Assembly (NCBI GenBank): GCA_002118135.1
Contig: BDIU01000204.1
Span: 52,889-116,888 of the forward strand
From: Trebouxia sp. TZW2008
Taxonomy: Eukaryota; Chlorophyta; Trebouxiophyceae; Trebouxiales; Trebouxiaceae
DNA length: 64,000 nucleotides
Reading direction: 5' to 3'
Below the pieces are notes generated by a model that saw only the letters and a program-made list of their open reading frames with translations, did not search any database and was not told the origin of the DNA. Positions 22,991-34,238 of this stretch are shown in pieces; within the stretch, counting starts at the first letter, position 1, and each line of letters starts with the position of its first letter. Both the position numbers and the translations under genes were made by a program.

Positions 22991-24871
22991 ATGTTGAGCG
23001 GGCGGATTGCTTGGTCCTGCACCTTGGCTCGGCCTGTCAAGACCAACGGGGCTTTAACGTCTCACAAATTGCATCTGAGCCAATCAAGCTTCCTGAACAG
23101 GCGCATGAACTCAGCAGCTGGTCTCGGTGCAAGCACGCCCGTCCAGCGGCCAAGTCAACGCAAGCAGACACGGTACGACAGAAGGTCAACGAGACTATAA
23201 TACAGCAATCCCTAGCCAGCCAGCTGCGACAAAGCCATTGTCAGCACACAGCATTTGCTCTTGCAGGGTTCACGGCTTGCCCTTCTTCAAAGCACAGGGC
23301 AGTCAGCCTCAGCCCTTCAGCACATTGGCCAGTCGCTGGTCGAAAAAGCTGAAGTATGCCCTGATCTGTGTACCAATCTGGACAGGCATGTCCCTAGCCC
23401 TTCTGATGACCTTCCTGAGAAAGTATGGAGGCAGCAATGGCTTCTTGTCACCATTCACGATGTGTATGCAACTTGTCATTTTGGCTCTGCTGCAGTCCGA
23501 GGAAGTTCTTGGCCAGAATAGATAGAACTGGAGTCAAGTATGGCGACCCCTTCCCTGGCTTAGAGCATTGCTTTCTAGAAGCTAATGGTATTAGGCAAGT
23601 CTGCCATAGCTCTCTCAGCACTGCGTAGCTCTTTGAGCACCTCTTCCAATCAAGGTTTACCATCAAGCCAACACTCACAATGGCTTGGCAAGACGTAGTG
23701 ACTTGGTGATGTTGTAGGCACTAGGTTTACAATTTGTGATTGCAGCTTTCACACAGCAACATCAGGCAGAAAAAACTTTGACGTCTCACGCACTTCAGGT
23801 GTACACCCTGTAACTGCAGATTTCACACGGTGACAGCAGGCAGAGGACCTGGCAAGAAGCTGCTGCTGCTGGTGCACATTTCCGAAGATTGTGATGTTAA
23901 TTGCATTGCAGATGAACCCTCTGTGCTTGCGGATAACAGCAGGCTGAGGACCTGGCAAGAAGCTGATGCTGCTGGTGCACGTTTCCCAAGATTGTGATGT
24001 TGATTGCACTGCAGATGGACCTTCTGTGCTTGCAGATAACAGCAGGCAGAGGACCTGGCAAGAAGCTGATGCTGCTGATGCACGGCTGCCCAAATGGCCA
24101 TTGTGGCTTGTCAGGCTCATGGACACTGTGTGATTGCAGCTTCCACACAGTGACAGCAGGCAGTGGACCTGGCAAGCACCTGATGCTGGTGCACAGCTTC
24201 CTTGATGCTATCATGGCTCGTCAAGATTGTGATGTTCCATGCACTGGAATGCAAACACTGTACGCCAATAGTCCGTGTTTGCAGATTTCACACAGCAACA
24301 GCAGGCAGGGCACCTGGCAAGAAGCTGATGCTGCTGGTGCACAGCTTTCCTGATGAGCATCATGCCTTGTCAAGATAGCCTTGCTACATGCACTTTATGC
24401 ATGCAGGTTCCATACAGTGACAGCAGGCAGGGCACCTGGCAAGAAGCTGATGCTGCTCGTGCACGGCTTCCCTGATGAGCGTCATGCCTTGTCAAGATAG
24501 CCTTGCTACATGTACTTTATGCATGCAGGTTCCATACAGTGACAGCAGGCAGGGCACCTGGCAAGAAGCTGATGCTGCTCGTGCACGGCTTCCCTGAGTT
24601 GTGGTACAGCTGGCGCCATCAACTGGAGGCATTCAAGGAGGACTATGAAGTGGTGGCTTTTGACCTTAGAGGTTATGGCCAAACAGAACAGCCCAAGGTG
24701 CAGCTTTGTGCTTTCCTTGGACTGAGCGGTACTGACAAGCTGCTGGATGCTTTGTATTGTGCCCGTGATGGTCATCACTAATCAAAGGCAGAGGGCTTAG
24801 CAGAGTGCTGCAACTGACAAGAACAATACACACATCTCAGGTGTACTCAAGGATGCTGTCTTCAAACGCAT

Positions 24872-24931
<60 letters not shown>

Positions 24932-27900
24932 AGCGGCAGCAGAAGCTAGATACAAGGCAGCTGCTGAGTCATCTGTAATGACTGAAGCAGCAAGGCAAGC
25001 AAGACTTCATGTCTAATGTCTACATCATACGTCTGCACTTGACATGACTGGGAGAATATGTCAAATGCAGTGTTTAGTGTGCATGCTGCAATGCAGGGCC
25101 AAGATAGCTACAGGATAGACAAGTTGGCAGACGACATTGCGTGTCTGGTGAAGGCACTGGGGCATGAGTCATGTGTGTTAGTCGCCCATGACTGGGGTGG
25201 AGTCATAGCCTGGCTGGCAGCACACTCTCATGGGAAGCTCTTTGAGCAGCTGGTCATTCTGTGTGCGCCTCATCCCAAGTGTGAATATGACTGGGACCAG
25301 TACAAAAGGTATCATTGACATCGCAATGATAGCATGCAGAACATCACTTGTTGAAGCAGTCTTGCTGCTAGCAGCACAAGCAACTTAAAATTGCAACTTG
25401 TGCCTCATGTGCAACAATGTCTTGTTGCTGTATGCAAAGACACTCCCAACCGTTGCAAACATTTTTCTGTGCAGCAGCAACTTTCAGCAACAGGACATGT
25501 GTATCAGCTGCCATGAGCTTGCATCCAATGCGCATCATGCATGCTTAACAGCGACTGCCACGCTGCAAAGCCATCAACTTGAGCCATATTGTCAGCTCAG
25601 CATATGTTATTACACTGATGCCTGTTGTTCCTGAGCTGTGCTTGACATATAACAATGAGAGCGGCATTCTCGCTGCTCTGCGAGCCAAAAGGTCTGTTCA
25701 AGTCATCATTTGTTGTCAACAGATCTTGCTTCACTCTGGCAGATGCCCTGTTGTCCTGAGCTGTTGACATCCAAATATTGTGAGCGGCACAGCGCATCTT
25801 CAACAGATTGTATGTCTTCGACAGATCTTGGTACACTCTGGGGCTTCAGATGCCTGTTGTGCCTGAGCTATGGTTGACATCCATAGATGTGAACAGCATT
25901 CTCACTGTTCAGCAAGGCAAAAGGCACCTTTGTCTCATTGTTTTCTAATGATAGGTCTTGGTACACTCTGGCGTTCCAAATGCCTGTGGTTCCTGAGCTA
26001 TGGTTGACTTCCAATGATTGTGAAGCTCTGGATGCTGGAGCCAGGACTGGCCCTGCAGCCATGAAGACAGATGGCGCCATCACCCTCCAGGAAGTAGAAA
26101 GGCAAGCCATTTTTAACATGCAATAGCAAGACCCAGAGAAAGAAAAATCCGTGCTACTGGGCACTGCAGTGGGAGCCTCTGGAATGGCACCATCACCATT
26201 CAGGAAGTAGAAAGGTACGCCATTGTGTGCCTGAAAAGCAAAACGGCAGAAAAGGTGAAGTCTATCCTGTGAGGCATGACCGTGGAAGCTTCAGAAATGG
26301 CCCCATCACCAATCATGAAGTAACAAGGTCAGCCATTGTGTGCCTGAAGTAGAAAAGACCAGAAAAAGCAACTTATGCTGTTGGGCATGCCTTGTGGGGG
26401 GGCACCATCACCGCTCAGGAAGTAGAAGGGCAAGCCGCTGTGTGCCTACAAAAGACCAGAAAATCGAACTGTGCTGTAAGGCATGCCTCTAGGGGGGGAC
26501 CATCACCGCTCAGGAAGTAGAAGGGTAAGCCGCTGTGTGCCTGAAACAAATTTGAACGAATACAATATGGGAAAACTCTACACTGCCACCAATCGGGGAG
26601 TAGCAAAGCAAGCCATCATGTGCCTGGAACAGAAATCAATGGAATGTAGAAACTTTACACCACCGCCATTGGGAAGTACAAAGGCATGCCATTGTATAGC
26701 TGCCCTTATGTGAGCGACAAAGCTTGTCGCATTTTGTGCCAGTTTAGGTGTCTATGGCAAGCTGCTTGTTGTGGACTGTTGGTCAGCGATGCACAAGCTT
26801 TACAGCAGCGTCTCTGCCAGTTGATCAGCTGCAGCAGCTGTGTGGGTCTGCTCAAAGCTTAGGGCACAAGACTGCATGTCATTGTGAGCCAGTCAGTCTG
26901 TCGGCGTTGTTGTCGCTGCCAGTGAGCAGTGTCCTGCCATTGAACATTCCGTTGCAGTCAAGCAGCCTTTGACTGCCAGTTGCTATTCGGTCTGAATGGA
27001 GGAGACAGTGGAAGCACTCAGGCAGCTTTTTGCCAACACTTGCTATGTGGTCTAAGTCAGTGTGCCGACAAAAGCAGACACCTGTTGCTTGCAGGTACAA
27101 ACAGGCATTCCAGCAGCCCTATGCAGCTACCGCAGCAATCAACTACTACAGAAGCTATCTCAGTAATGTGACAATGAGCCCTTGTGCCGCCTATTCAAGG
27201 TGTGCTGCATAGTCTGATGAACTTGCTGGACGACCTGCTGCTGCAGCTTGAACTGTATCTGGACAATGCAGCTGTCACAAAATCAATGTCATAGCATGGC
27301 TAGCATTCAGCAGCAGACATCCTTGTGAGGACTACAGCCTGCATGATCACAGCATGTTCTCCTTCTGCTCAGATGCAAGAGGTGGTGTGACACTGTCACC
27401 TGAAATGATGACAGCAGCATGAATTGGTGGCACACCCAGATGTGATATGACACAAAGATGACATGACATATATTCAGATGACATCACTGATACAGAGATT
27501 TGCTGATCATGATATTATGATTACGCAAATGACTCACAGAGCAAAGTACAGGACATGCAAAAAAGTTGACAAGAAGTTCTTGACATGCAGGATGGTGCAA
27601 GACCCTCAGAAGCTACAAATACCAACCCTCCTGCTGTGGGGAGCAGACGATGTAGCCTTGGGACAGCAGCTTGCATACCAGACTCCAAAATTTGTACAGG
27701 ACGTGGAAATTCATGTCTTGAGCAATTGTTCCCATTGGGCTCAGCAAGACAGGTAAGCATGTCCAATCTTGTGTCATGGACTGCTGAGGCATTGCTGAGT
27801 CATCTGCCAACTAGCTAACACTGACTACAATGAACAACAACAGACAGGGCAGACATAACAAGCACCGGCAGTATGCAACACTTCCCTTGACACAAAGACA

Positions 27901-28125
27901 TTGCAGTGCCCAAAAAGGCAAAAGACTGCTAGAGTGGAAACAGTGACACCTTTGATCAGTGCTTCTGAAGTGGTTCAGCTTGTGAGTTACTCAAAGACAG
28001 TCGCTTGGTGACCACACGTACCTAAGAAGGCCTCCAAGCCCAACTAGTATGCATCATTATGTATGTAGTTATGTATGTATGTATGTAGGTAGGTATGTAT
28101 GTATGTATGTATGTATGTATGTATG

Positions 28126-28157
<32 letters not shown>

Positions 28158-28450
28158 CAGACAAAGCGAGCCTTGCTGACTCTAATGGCTGAGCTAGACA
28201 AGCTGATGCTGTGTCATTGCAAATGTTCAGTGCAACTGTAGGCAATCTTGGTGCATCCTGAGTGGCTATAGCTCTACCTTCGATCATAAGCAGATGTGTC
28301 ACAAAAGCATTGCTGCGGCGTGTAATGAGCGCTTCTCGGTGCTCTGCCGTCGGCTTTTATGCTGTTCAATATTGCAGGCCTGCTGAAGTCAACAAGCTCA
28401 TGAGGGAGTTTTTGGCGAGGTCTGCCAAAAGTGTGCAATCATCAGCATGA
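22991..28450 (+). CDS. Membrane-anchored epoxide hydrolase, alpha/beta-hydrolase fold, EPHX4-like
   Basis: Nine exons in phase give 434 residues: 22991-23172, 23267-23422, 23496-23594, 24529-24697, 25097-25308, 25955-26101, 27095-27199, 27591-27752, 28378-28450. After a basic Ser/Gln-rich leader comes one membrane segment (KYALICVPIWTGMSLALLM), then the hydrolase domain: ANGIRFHTVTAG, oxyanion motif HGFPELWYSW, DLRGYGQTEQP, nucleophile HDWGGVIAW, cap tyrosines in WYTLAFQMP and INYYRSYL, acid in LLLWGADDVALG, base in NCSHWAQQD, and a PAEVNKLMREFL end. All catalytic residues for hydrolysing epoxides to diols are present; lipid epoxides are likely substrates by family. Introns 3 and 6 are GC-AG (donors at 23595 and 26102). 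Introns 3, 5 and 6 are filled with copies of neighbouring exon edges. The first exon and its ATG are supported only by phase. Confidence 0.88.
23740..24478 (+). repeat. Seven tandem decoy copies of the hydrolase exon 4 acceptor and 5' end
   Basis: Copies begin near 23740, 23815, 23925, 24028, 24133, 24279 and 24401; the true exon begins at 24529 in an eighth copy. The unit contains an acceptor (TGCAG), codons for FHTVTAG..PGKKLMLLVHG, and about 45 bp of intron-like filler, with a period near 120 bp for the last three. The 24401 copy and the real exon are almost identical for over 100 bp, but the decoy runs into TAG soon after the HGFP codons. Confidence 0.88.
24874..24928 (+). repeat. CAG trinucleotide microsatellite in hydrolase intron 4
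   Basis: About 18 uninterrupted CAG units lie inside the intron between exons 4 and 5. Every unit ends in AG, so the tract is a field of potential weak acceptors, but it is not coding. Confidence 0.9.
25612..25915 (+). repeat. Three decoy copies of hydrolase exon 6 5' end in intron 5
   Basis: Copies near 25612, 25722 and 25816 match the exon 6 start at 25955 (codons for WYTLAFQMPVVPEL, then TTGACxTCCAAT). The 25816 copy retains ACAGATCTTGGTACACTCTGG, an acceptor-plus-exon sequence very close to the real GATAGGTCTTGGTACACT. Confidence 0.85.
26187..26700 (+). repeat. Six decoy copies of hydrolase exon 6 3' end and donor in intron 6
   Basis: The true exon end at 26101 reads GCCATCACC..CAGGAAGTAGAAAG followed by GCAAGCCA. 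Copies at about 26187, 26299, 26400, 26498, 26581 and 26660 repeat the exon end and the following intron start, with donor positions reading GTACGCC, GTCAGCC, GCAAGCC, GTAAGCC, GCAAGCC and GCATGCC respectively. Confidence 0.87.
28058..28155 (+). repeat. GTAT tetranucleotide microsatellite in hydrolase intron 8
   Basis: About 24 units of GTAT/ATGT with two small interruptions, inside the last intron. Confidence 0.92.
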
Positions 28451-28844
28451 CAAGCTGGCACCCCCAGCCGCCTTCAGATCTACAGACAGCAGTTTGTGTT
28501 ATGGCGCCTATTGGCATGGACTTATTTTTTCCTTTCCTTTTCTCTCAGAATTCTGCAGCTGTGTTTCAGTGTAGTACAGCAAAGAAATTGGTACACCCTG
28601 GCAGAGTTCTCATTGTCTGGCACCTCATGGTGATGCAAATGCGATGTAGTATGTGTATGAGCATGAACCACCAGCATGGTCGTGCAACAGAAGAATGTAA
28701 AATTACTCTCTCTCCCTGTGAGCTCAACGCGAAAACACATAATGGGCAGCGTACGATAGCTTGTTGCCAGCAGCGACGCAGAAGAACTCTTGTGAGAACA
28801 CAGTCTAGTTTTGAAACGCTGTGGCCTGACACAGGCCGATTTCG

Positions 28845-30053
28845 ATGAGTATAAACAGACCCAATGCGATCTCTGTTGATCAGCTTGTTGACATGGTGAG
28901 CGCTTCGTCGAGAGCGTCCAGTGTTGATGCATCCTGTGACGTCGCTTTATTGCGCAGGGGTTCTCAAGAAACCGGTCAGAGAAGGCCATTTTCTATACTC
29001 AAAATTGTGGCGTCGAGCCTGCGGTGCATTGGCTCCTGGAGCATGCAGAAGATGCAGATCTCGATGCACCCTTGAATCTTGCTGTGAGTAGGTGTGCCAC
29101 ATCCAACCTTGTTCTGCCATTTTGCTCTGCTACGTAGGGCTGAAATTGCCGCACTTTATGGCTTGCAATGCTACAGAGCCCCTCTCAGCAACAGGAATGC
29201 ATGTTTCCAGAAACAGCGCTGGGTTTAGCTGCAGCTGGACAGTCTGTAATGGGTGTTCCATCAGAAATGTCACATGTCATGCACCCTGATGGGCTCAGGA
29301 CACCAGCATTGTTTGTAGACATCAGTGCCGACTGTAAGGTATGACATGTATCTGAGGCATCATGACATTGAAGCCCGAGGTGTCTCCATTGATGAGCTTT
29401 TGCAAGCCAGGGCTGCTCTTCCTGAGACTTGCAAGTCACTTGTGCATGAAGATATCTGTCCTGGATGTGATGAAAAGTTTGGCGTCTGCAGGTGGTACTG
29501 GTTGTTGTGCGAGCTCTGAACATGAGTCCAGGCAAGATTGGTGCACAGTGCGCTCACGCTGCAGTGGGCCTCTACAAGCGCATTGTAGCAGACAGAGTGC
29601 CATGGCTATCAGCCTGGGAGGTACGCAAAGCTGATTGCAGCTTGAACCCCTCACCTTACCCACAGCGGAATCAGCAAGTTGTTCTCATATGCATTGCACA
29701 ACAAGCAAGCCATCAGTCCAGGCAGCAATGAAAATGCATTGCCACATGTTAGAATGCAGGCGAGAAGACAGTAGTCCTGGCTGTGGACAGAGCGCAGGAA
29801 CTAGACTCTCTTGTTGCAAAGGCAGATGCACTGTCGCTGCCAAGCTATAAGGTGATGGCTTGCTGGCTGCCTCTTGCACAATTTGCAGTGCAGCTAAAAT
29901 TTGTGATGCTCAGCAAGCAATCTTGCGTTTCTCTGGAAACAGGTCGTTGATGCTGGGCGAACACAGATTGCACCAGGTTCAGTGACAGTCCTTGCAATTG
30001 GAGGCGTTTCGGAACTTGTGGATCAAGTGACTGGCGACTTGAAAACTTATTGA
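28845..30053 (+). CDS. PTH2: Peptidyl-tRNA hydrolase 2 with N-terminal UBA domain
   Basis: Exons 28845-28895, 28958-29083, 29189-29338, 29492-29620, 29765-29851 and 29943-30053 give about 217 residues. Residues 10-55 are a UBA domain ([30 protein letters not shown]), which binds ubiquitin. The second half is a Pth2 domain: [31 protein letters not shown], and the active-site strand [18 protein letters not shown], ending GDLKTY. Pth2 frees tRNA from stalled peptidyl-tRNA; in animals it is linked to mitochondria and ubiquitin signalling, but there is no membrane anchor here. Every intron is GT-AG in phase 0, except that the exon 4/5 join is uncertain: GAG|GTACGC with a weak GCGAG acceptor, or a GC donor (AC|GCAAAG) that keeps a WEVREKTVVL sequence closer to the family. 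Confidence 0.88.
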
Positions 30054-30165
30054 TGTTTGCATGCCCAACCTCGCTCCATTGTGGTCTAGTGTGGGTGGTG
30101 CTGTGGTACAACCATGAACCAATTCGGCACGCTTGCTATAGAATGTCTTGGGTGCATGTTTGTTG

Positions 30166-30262
30166 ATCACGAGTTAACGAGGTAATTACGAGTTAATCAC
30201 GAGTTGACGAGGTAGTTACGAGTTAATCACGAGTTAACGAGGTAAACGTTAATCACGAGGTT
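30166..30262 (+). repeat. 30-bp tandem repeat with 10-bp sub-units, 3' of PTH2
   Basis: Units of the form TCACGAGTTAACGAGGTAAT plus TACGAGTTAA repeat about three times and end in a truncated copy; each unit is itself three variants of a 10-bp ACGAGTTA-like block. It starts about 110 bp after the PTH2 stop and is compositionally unlike its surroundings. Confidence 0.85.
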
Positions 30263-30279
30263 TGCTAATCACGACCAAT

Positions 30280-31888
30280 TAAGCACGTGCACTCATGGTG
30301 CACCGCATTGACTTCTTTCCTGCCTTTGTGTTCAGCATTGCCGTTTCAATCCTCGCGAACCGTGACTTCTATTGATGTCAGATCCATGAACACTTTGGTG
30401 TCTGATGTGCAAAGTCTGTGAAACAGATGTGATATGTGAATGTTTTACATGATACGTTCTGTAAATTCAGAATGACTCAGGCAAATCTAGAGGTCAAATT
30501 GTCAACGCTGATATGCATTCACAGCAGCGTTAACTGTAAAGTTTCGCACTGAATTGGCAAACCCAAGGGCGTGAACAGGTTTTGTGACTTTGCTCAATAA
30601 CATCTTGCATCTCCCTTCAGATTTCACCAGAGACAATTGTCTACCAATTCCTCTCGATTGCTGGGCCTACTGGCGCACATCTGTCAGAGCAATGTTTTGC
30701 AAGAGTGTTGTCATCCCGACATGCAAGCATGCCTGCTATGAAGACCGTCGTGATTACTCTTGTTGCATCATCATTCAGATTGTGCAGCCAGCAGGCACCG
30801 TGCCTCTGTCCCAAAAACACCCGCAACTGCTGCCTACCTGCAACACACGTACACACAAGCTGCATGAGTGCAATGATCACAGGCAAATCAGGTAGCGACA
30901 GGACTAAACACAAATGCAAGCCTCAGACTGCAGCTGTGCTGCGCCATGTGTATCACGCCGACAGTGCAGCCTTCCAAGCCACCGCAAAGCAGCCAAAGGC
31001 CACTTGGACAGGGTCCTGCATCATGTCTCCCACAGGAGGAGACAGACCCAGACAGAGGCTGCACGCCCACAGGGGACCGGGTAGGTTCGTTCCTGACTAG
31101 CAGGGACCCAGCGCACCCTGAGAATGCACTCAGTGGCTACTTGCATCACAGGCTGCACCATGAACCAACACAAGATACCATATGTGGATACAAGAAACCA
31201 TGAAAAAATGCCACACACAAAGCTGCAAGGCACCCAGTCTCTTCTTGCATTACAGGCTGCACGATGAGTTCAGACAACAATCAGAGCTGTAGCATGCATA
31301 TAGATTTGTGACATCTGAGCTGCAGCATGCATACAGGCATACAGCGGAGGCGAACATCCAGGGCTGTTGCAAGCATGTTCATGCATGCCTAGGCTGTTGC
31401 ATGTAGCTATGCCCAAATGTAGCAGCAAGATGGATGTGAGCGCTCAGAGGTAGGAGAAGTCGTTTTATGAGTTGTCTAATCAGGGCTAAAAGCCATCAGA
31501 AACAGCCTCATAGGAGTCGTCACAGCGCTGCTACATTAATCTTTTGCAAAATGTCAATCGTCTCTGAAGCTGATGGGCTGACGCACCTGATAATGACCGT
31601 TGAGACAATAGAAGGGTCACAGGGTCAGCAGATGAATGATCACACACCTCTCCTGAACAAGGCGCATGTTGGTTTATGCCATGCTCAAATAGAATCAGCA
31701 TGTCAAATGACAGCCAACATGGCAAGGAATGTAAGTGTGACTATACATGCCCACATCATTACAGTCAAGGGCACTGAAACGCACACCTTCATTGTTGCTG
31801 CGTTTATGTAAATGTTGACTGAAGGGACATGTTTACCCAACAGTCGACCGTCTTCGCAGCAAAGATGTGACATCAGCACAACTACAGG
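30280..31888. other. 1.6 kb without a supported gene
   Basis: Open frames on both strands (for example 30584-30895 +, 31021-31233 -) lack domain resemblance or splice-consistent partners. A purine-rich GAGGAGACAGACCCAGACAG stretch near 31035 and TGCATGCA-rich text are the only local features. Confidence 0.35.
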
Positions 31889-32556
31889 TGCTTACCTTCT
31901 ACCCTCCTCTGCTGCCTTCCTCTGCTTCACTGCGTCAATAAGTACACAGCAGATTGGACCTGTACAGGAATGAGGGGAATCAATCTTGACTTATAATCTT
32001 GATACTTGTTGTAGCAATTCATGGCAGTGAATGTCAGCTCAAGACACATGTAGACACTTGAGCAAACCACGCAACAGCATAAGCATGCATTGTATGTACG
32101 CCATACCACTCTGCTGCAGCCAGAGGCAGGGCTACCACAAAGCAGCTGGCAAAACAATTTCTGGACAGTAGAACACTGAGGTGTGCACAGCGTTTGCAGC
32201 CCAGTTGCCTGAATAACTGACCATTCCAAAGTATCTCCTCAGGCCAAGGACTTGGCAAGGACTTGACAGCATGCACTGCAGCACTGCATAGGCAAGGCTT
32301 ACCCTGTACAGACAGCTCCATATGGGTCTGCAAGCCGCTGTGTGGCTGCTCCTCATACTGAGAGAGCAGTCATGACAGCATGCAAGTGATTGCTTTTGCA
32401 AAGCCACAGCATAGAGGTGCTTTGACGGCGTCAGCATCCCCTCATCGTTCTAAGAAAGAAGTCATGATGCAGTGCATCCTCCTCTGCATGACTGCTGCTT
32501 TGACAGCATCAATACGCCACTCATCTGCCGTCCTGCATGCATGCAAGCCATTGTGT
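31889..32556 (-). other. Coding-like exon fragments, unassigned
   Basis: One short exon-like segment (31955-31889, acceptor TGTACAG, donor AG|GTAAGC) would encode PICCVLIDAVKQRKAAEEG. A second (about 32450-32290) lies in three roughly 100-bp duplicated blocks containing TTTGACxGCxTCA. I could not chain these into a gene; they may be alternative 3' exons of the gene upstream. Confidence 0.2.
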
Positions 32557-33683
32557 CAAAATGGAGTTTTTGTCCAGGCCAATCGTCCCATAAGCCCAGT
32601 CAACAAAGCAGATGAGATAGCGAGGCCCACGTCAACAGTGACAGGGAAGTTTTGATCAAACCCCTGCCACCTCATCACTTTTGCTTCTGGGAACGGGCTC
32701 ACTGATACAACAGGAGAATCTGTGAACCAACTATTTAGAAGCCATTCTTTTGGACAAGTCAACTTGACAACATACAAGCAGTCAGTATGTCAATACATGT
32801 CAGTTTAGTATGGAACGCATGCGCAAAACATGTAAATAAAGCAAAATACTTTGCCAAATGCTCAGCCAGCCAAGAGAAACATATTCGTCAAAGTGCTTGA
32901 CTCGGAAACTCTAGTCCTTGAGTAAATCTCTTATCATCATTGCATTTGGGAGGAATCTTTTGTGACAGCAAACAGCAAACATGACAGTCAGGACAAGCAG
33001 TATGGATCAGTAATGGTAGATGATATCCGCATCAGCAATAGCTGGGTCAGTAACACGGACCAATTGACTTCCTCATTTCCATACAACTCTCAACACAGCA
33101 TGGAGAGCAGAGTACAAAAGCATACCTGCTGCAATGTCTAAGCTGTCGCAGCCCCGGAGCTCATTCCACAAATGCGTGTGCTGCTCATCTGAGGCCGCGC
33201 CGCCTGCAGCACAAATATGGTCGCAATCAGGGTCAACGATAGGCCGGCGGCACAAGCACCTCGTTATGTGCACGCTGGACGGTTGCTCAGTCGATAAACG
33301 TGAGTAAGGAACGGAAAGTTTCTTCAGCACCCGAAGGCTCAAAGCGAGCTGGGATATCCGTAATCATCACCACAACCATTGTCCACTGATAACACAGATG
33401 CTGAACACAAAAGCATTCAAAACAACAAGGCCTTTTTGGTATTGCTTTGTGGGATCAGCCGCAAAAGCGAATGTCAATCCGCATTGTGATTCCCTTGGCG
33501 TGGGACAAATCAGACTGGGGCGACAAAAGAACCAATCATCTCCCACATCGTAGCTCAAACAGTACTGATGCAGGCGTCAAAAAGAACCTGGAGTCCTTCT
33601 TACCTGGAGGCTCAACCCACAGCTGAAGCGGCGATCGCTAAGATGGACGCCGCACGTTGACCTGTGCAAAGCCGGCAATGCAT
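32556..33683 (-). CDS. Possible small membrane protein, uncertain model
   Basis: Two phase-matched exons are reasonably convincing: 33203-33126 (ASDEQHTHLWNELRG) and 32701-32556, which encodes KVMRWQGFDQNFPVTVD, one hydrophobic segment GLAISSALLTGLMG and a stop. A first exon from ATG at about 33683 would add MHCRLCTGQRAASILAIAA but needs a weak GTTGAG donor. I do not recognise the family. The single hydrophobic helix suggests an organelle or ER membrane protein, by inference only. It is convergent with the peptidyl-tRNA hydrolase and downstream of DGAT2. Confidence 0.3.
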
Positions 33684-33837
33684 GGCGTTCAACTGCAACT
33701 GTCTGGAGGCGTCAGGCATCTAAACCTCCAGGTTGCTGCTAGGGTTTCTGTAGCAGCTGTGTCTTTGCAAACACACCAGCTTGCAGAATTGATTTCTCAG
33801 TTGCAAGGCAAGTGGTAATTTTCAGTGGTGTACTGCA

Positions 33838-34060
33838 CTTCATGTTGCAGTGCTGCAATGCATATGCTCAAGCAAACTGAATTTTGACCTGCAGCCGCTG
33901 GCCGGCCTTTACACACTGTTGACAAAGAGTGCTAAGACAGATGATATGCTGCACTTCATGTTGCAATGCATATGCTCAAGCAAACTGAATTATGACCTGC
34001 AGCCGCTGGCTGAGCTTTACACACTGTTGACAAAGAGAGCTGAGACACACAAGCTGTTCA
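33838..34060. repeat. 113-bp tandem duplication downstream of DGAT2
   Basis: Two copies of a block starting CTGCACTTCATGTTGCA and ending near TTTACACACTGTTGACAAAGAG lie head to tail at about 33838 and 33949, differing at few positions. They are open on the plus strand for 139 codons, but the block is in the presumed 3' region of DGAT2. Confidence 0.8.
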
Positions 34061-34238
34061 GACAGGTGATATGCAAGCTAGCTCAAGTAGGAAAGAAGCT
34101 TGTCATGCTGCACCTGCAAGCTTTGGATTTGCAAAGGTCTGCCAATCTACACAAAGATCACACCACCATCAACAGCCACGATCTATACTACAAACAGACA
34201 AAACAATCAGAGTCAGCTGATGTACGAATGCATTATTG

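Noticed and set aside
23740..24600. Regular repeat-spacer pattern resembling a CRISPR array
   Set aside because: Repeats are exon-edge copies with long, diverged units in a eukaryotic intron; no cas genes and no short conserved palindromic repeat.
29325..29491. Open frame coding [16 protein letters not shown] between PTH2 exons 3 and 4
   Set aside because: GT-AG borders at 29339 and 29491 join DCK to VVLVV in phase and match the Pth2 family; the frame inside the intron is probably chance, although intron retention cannot be excluded.
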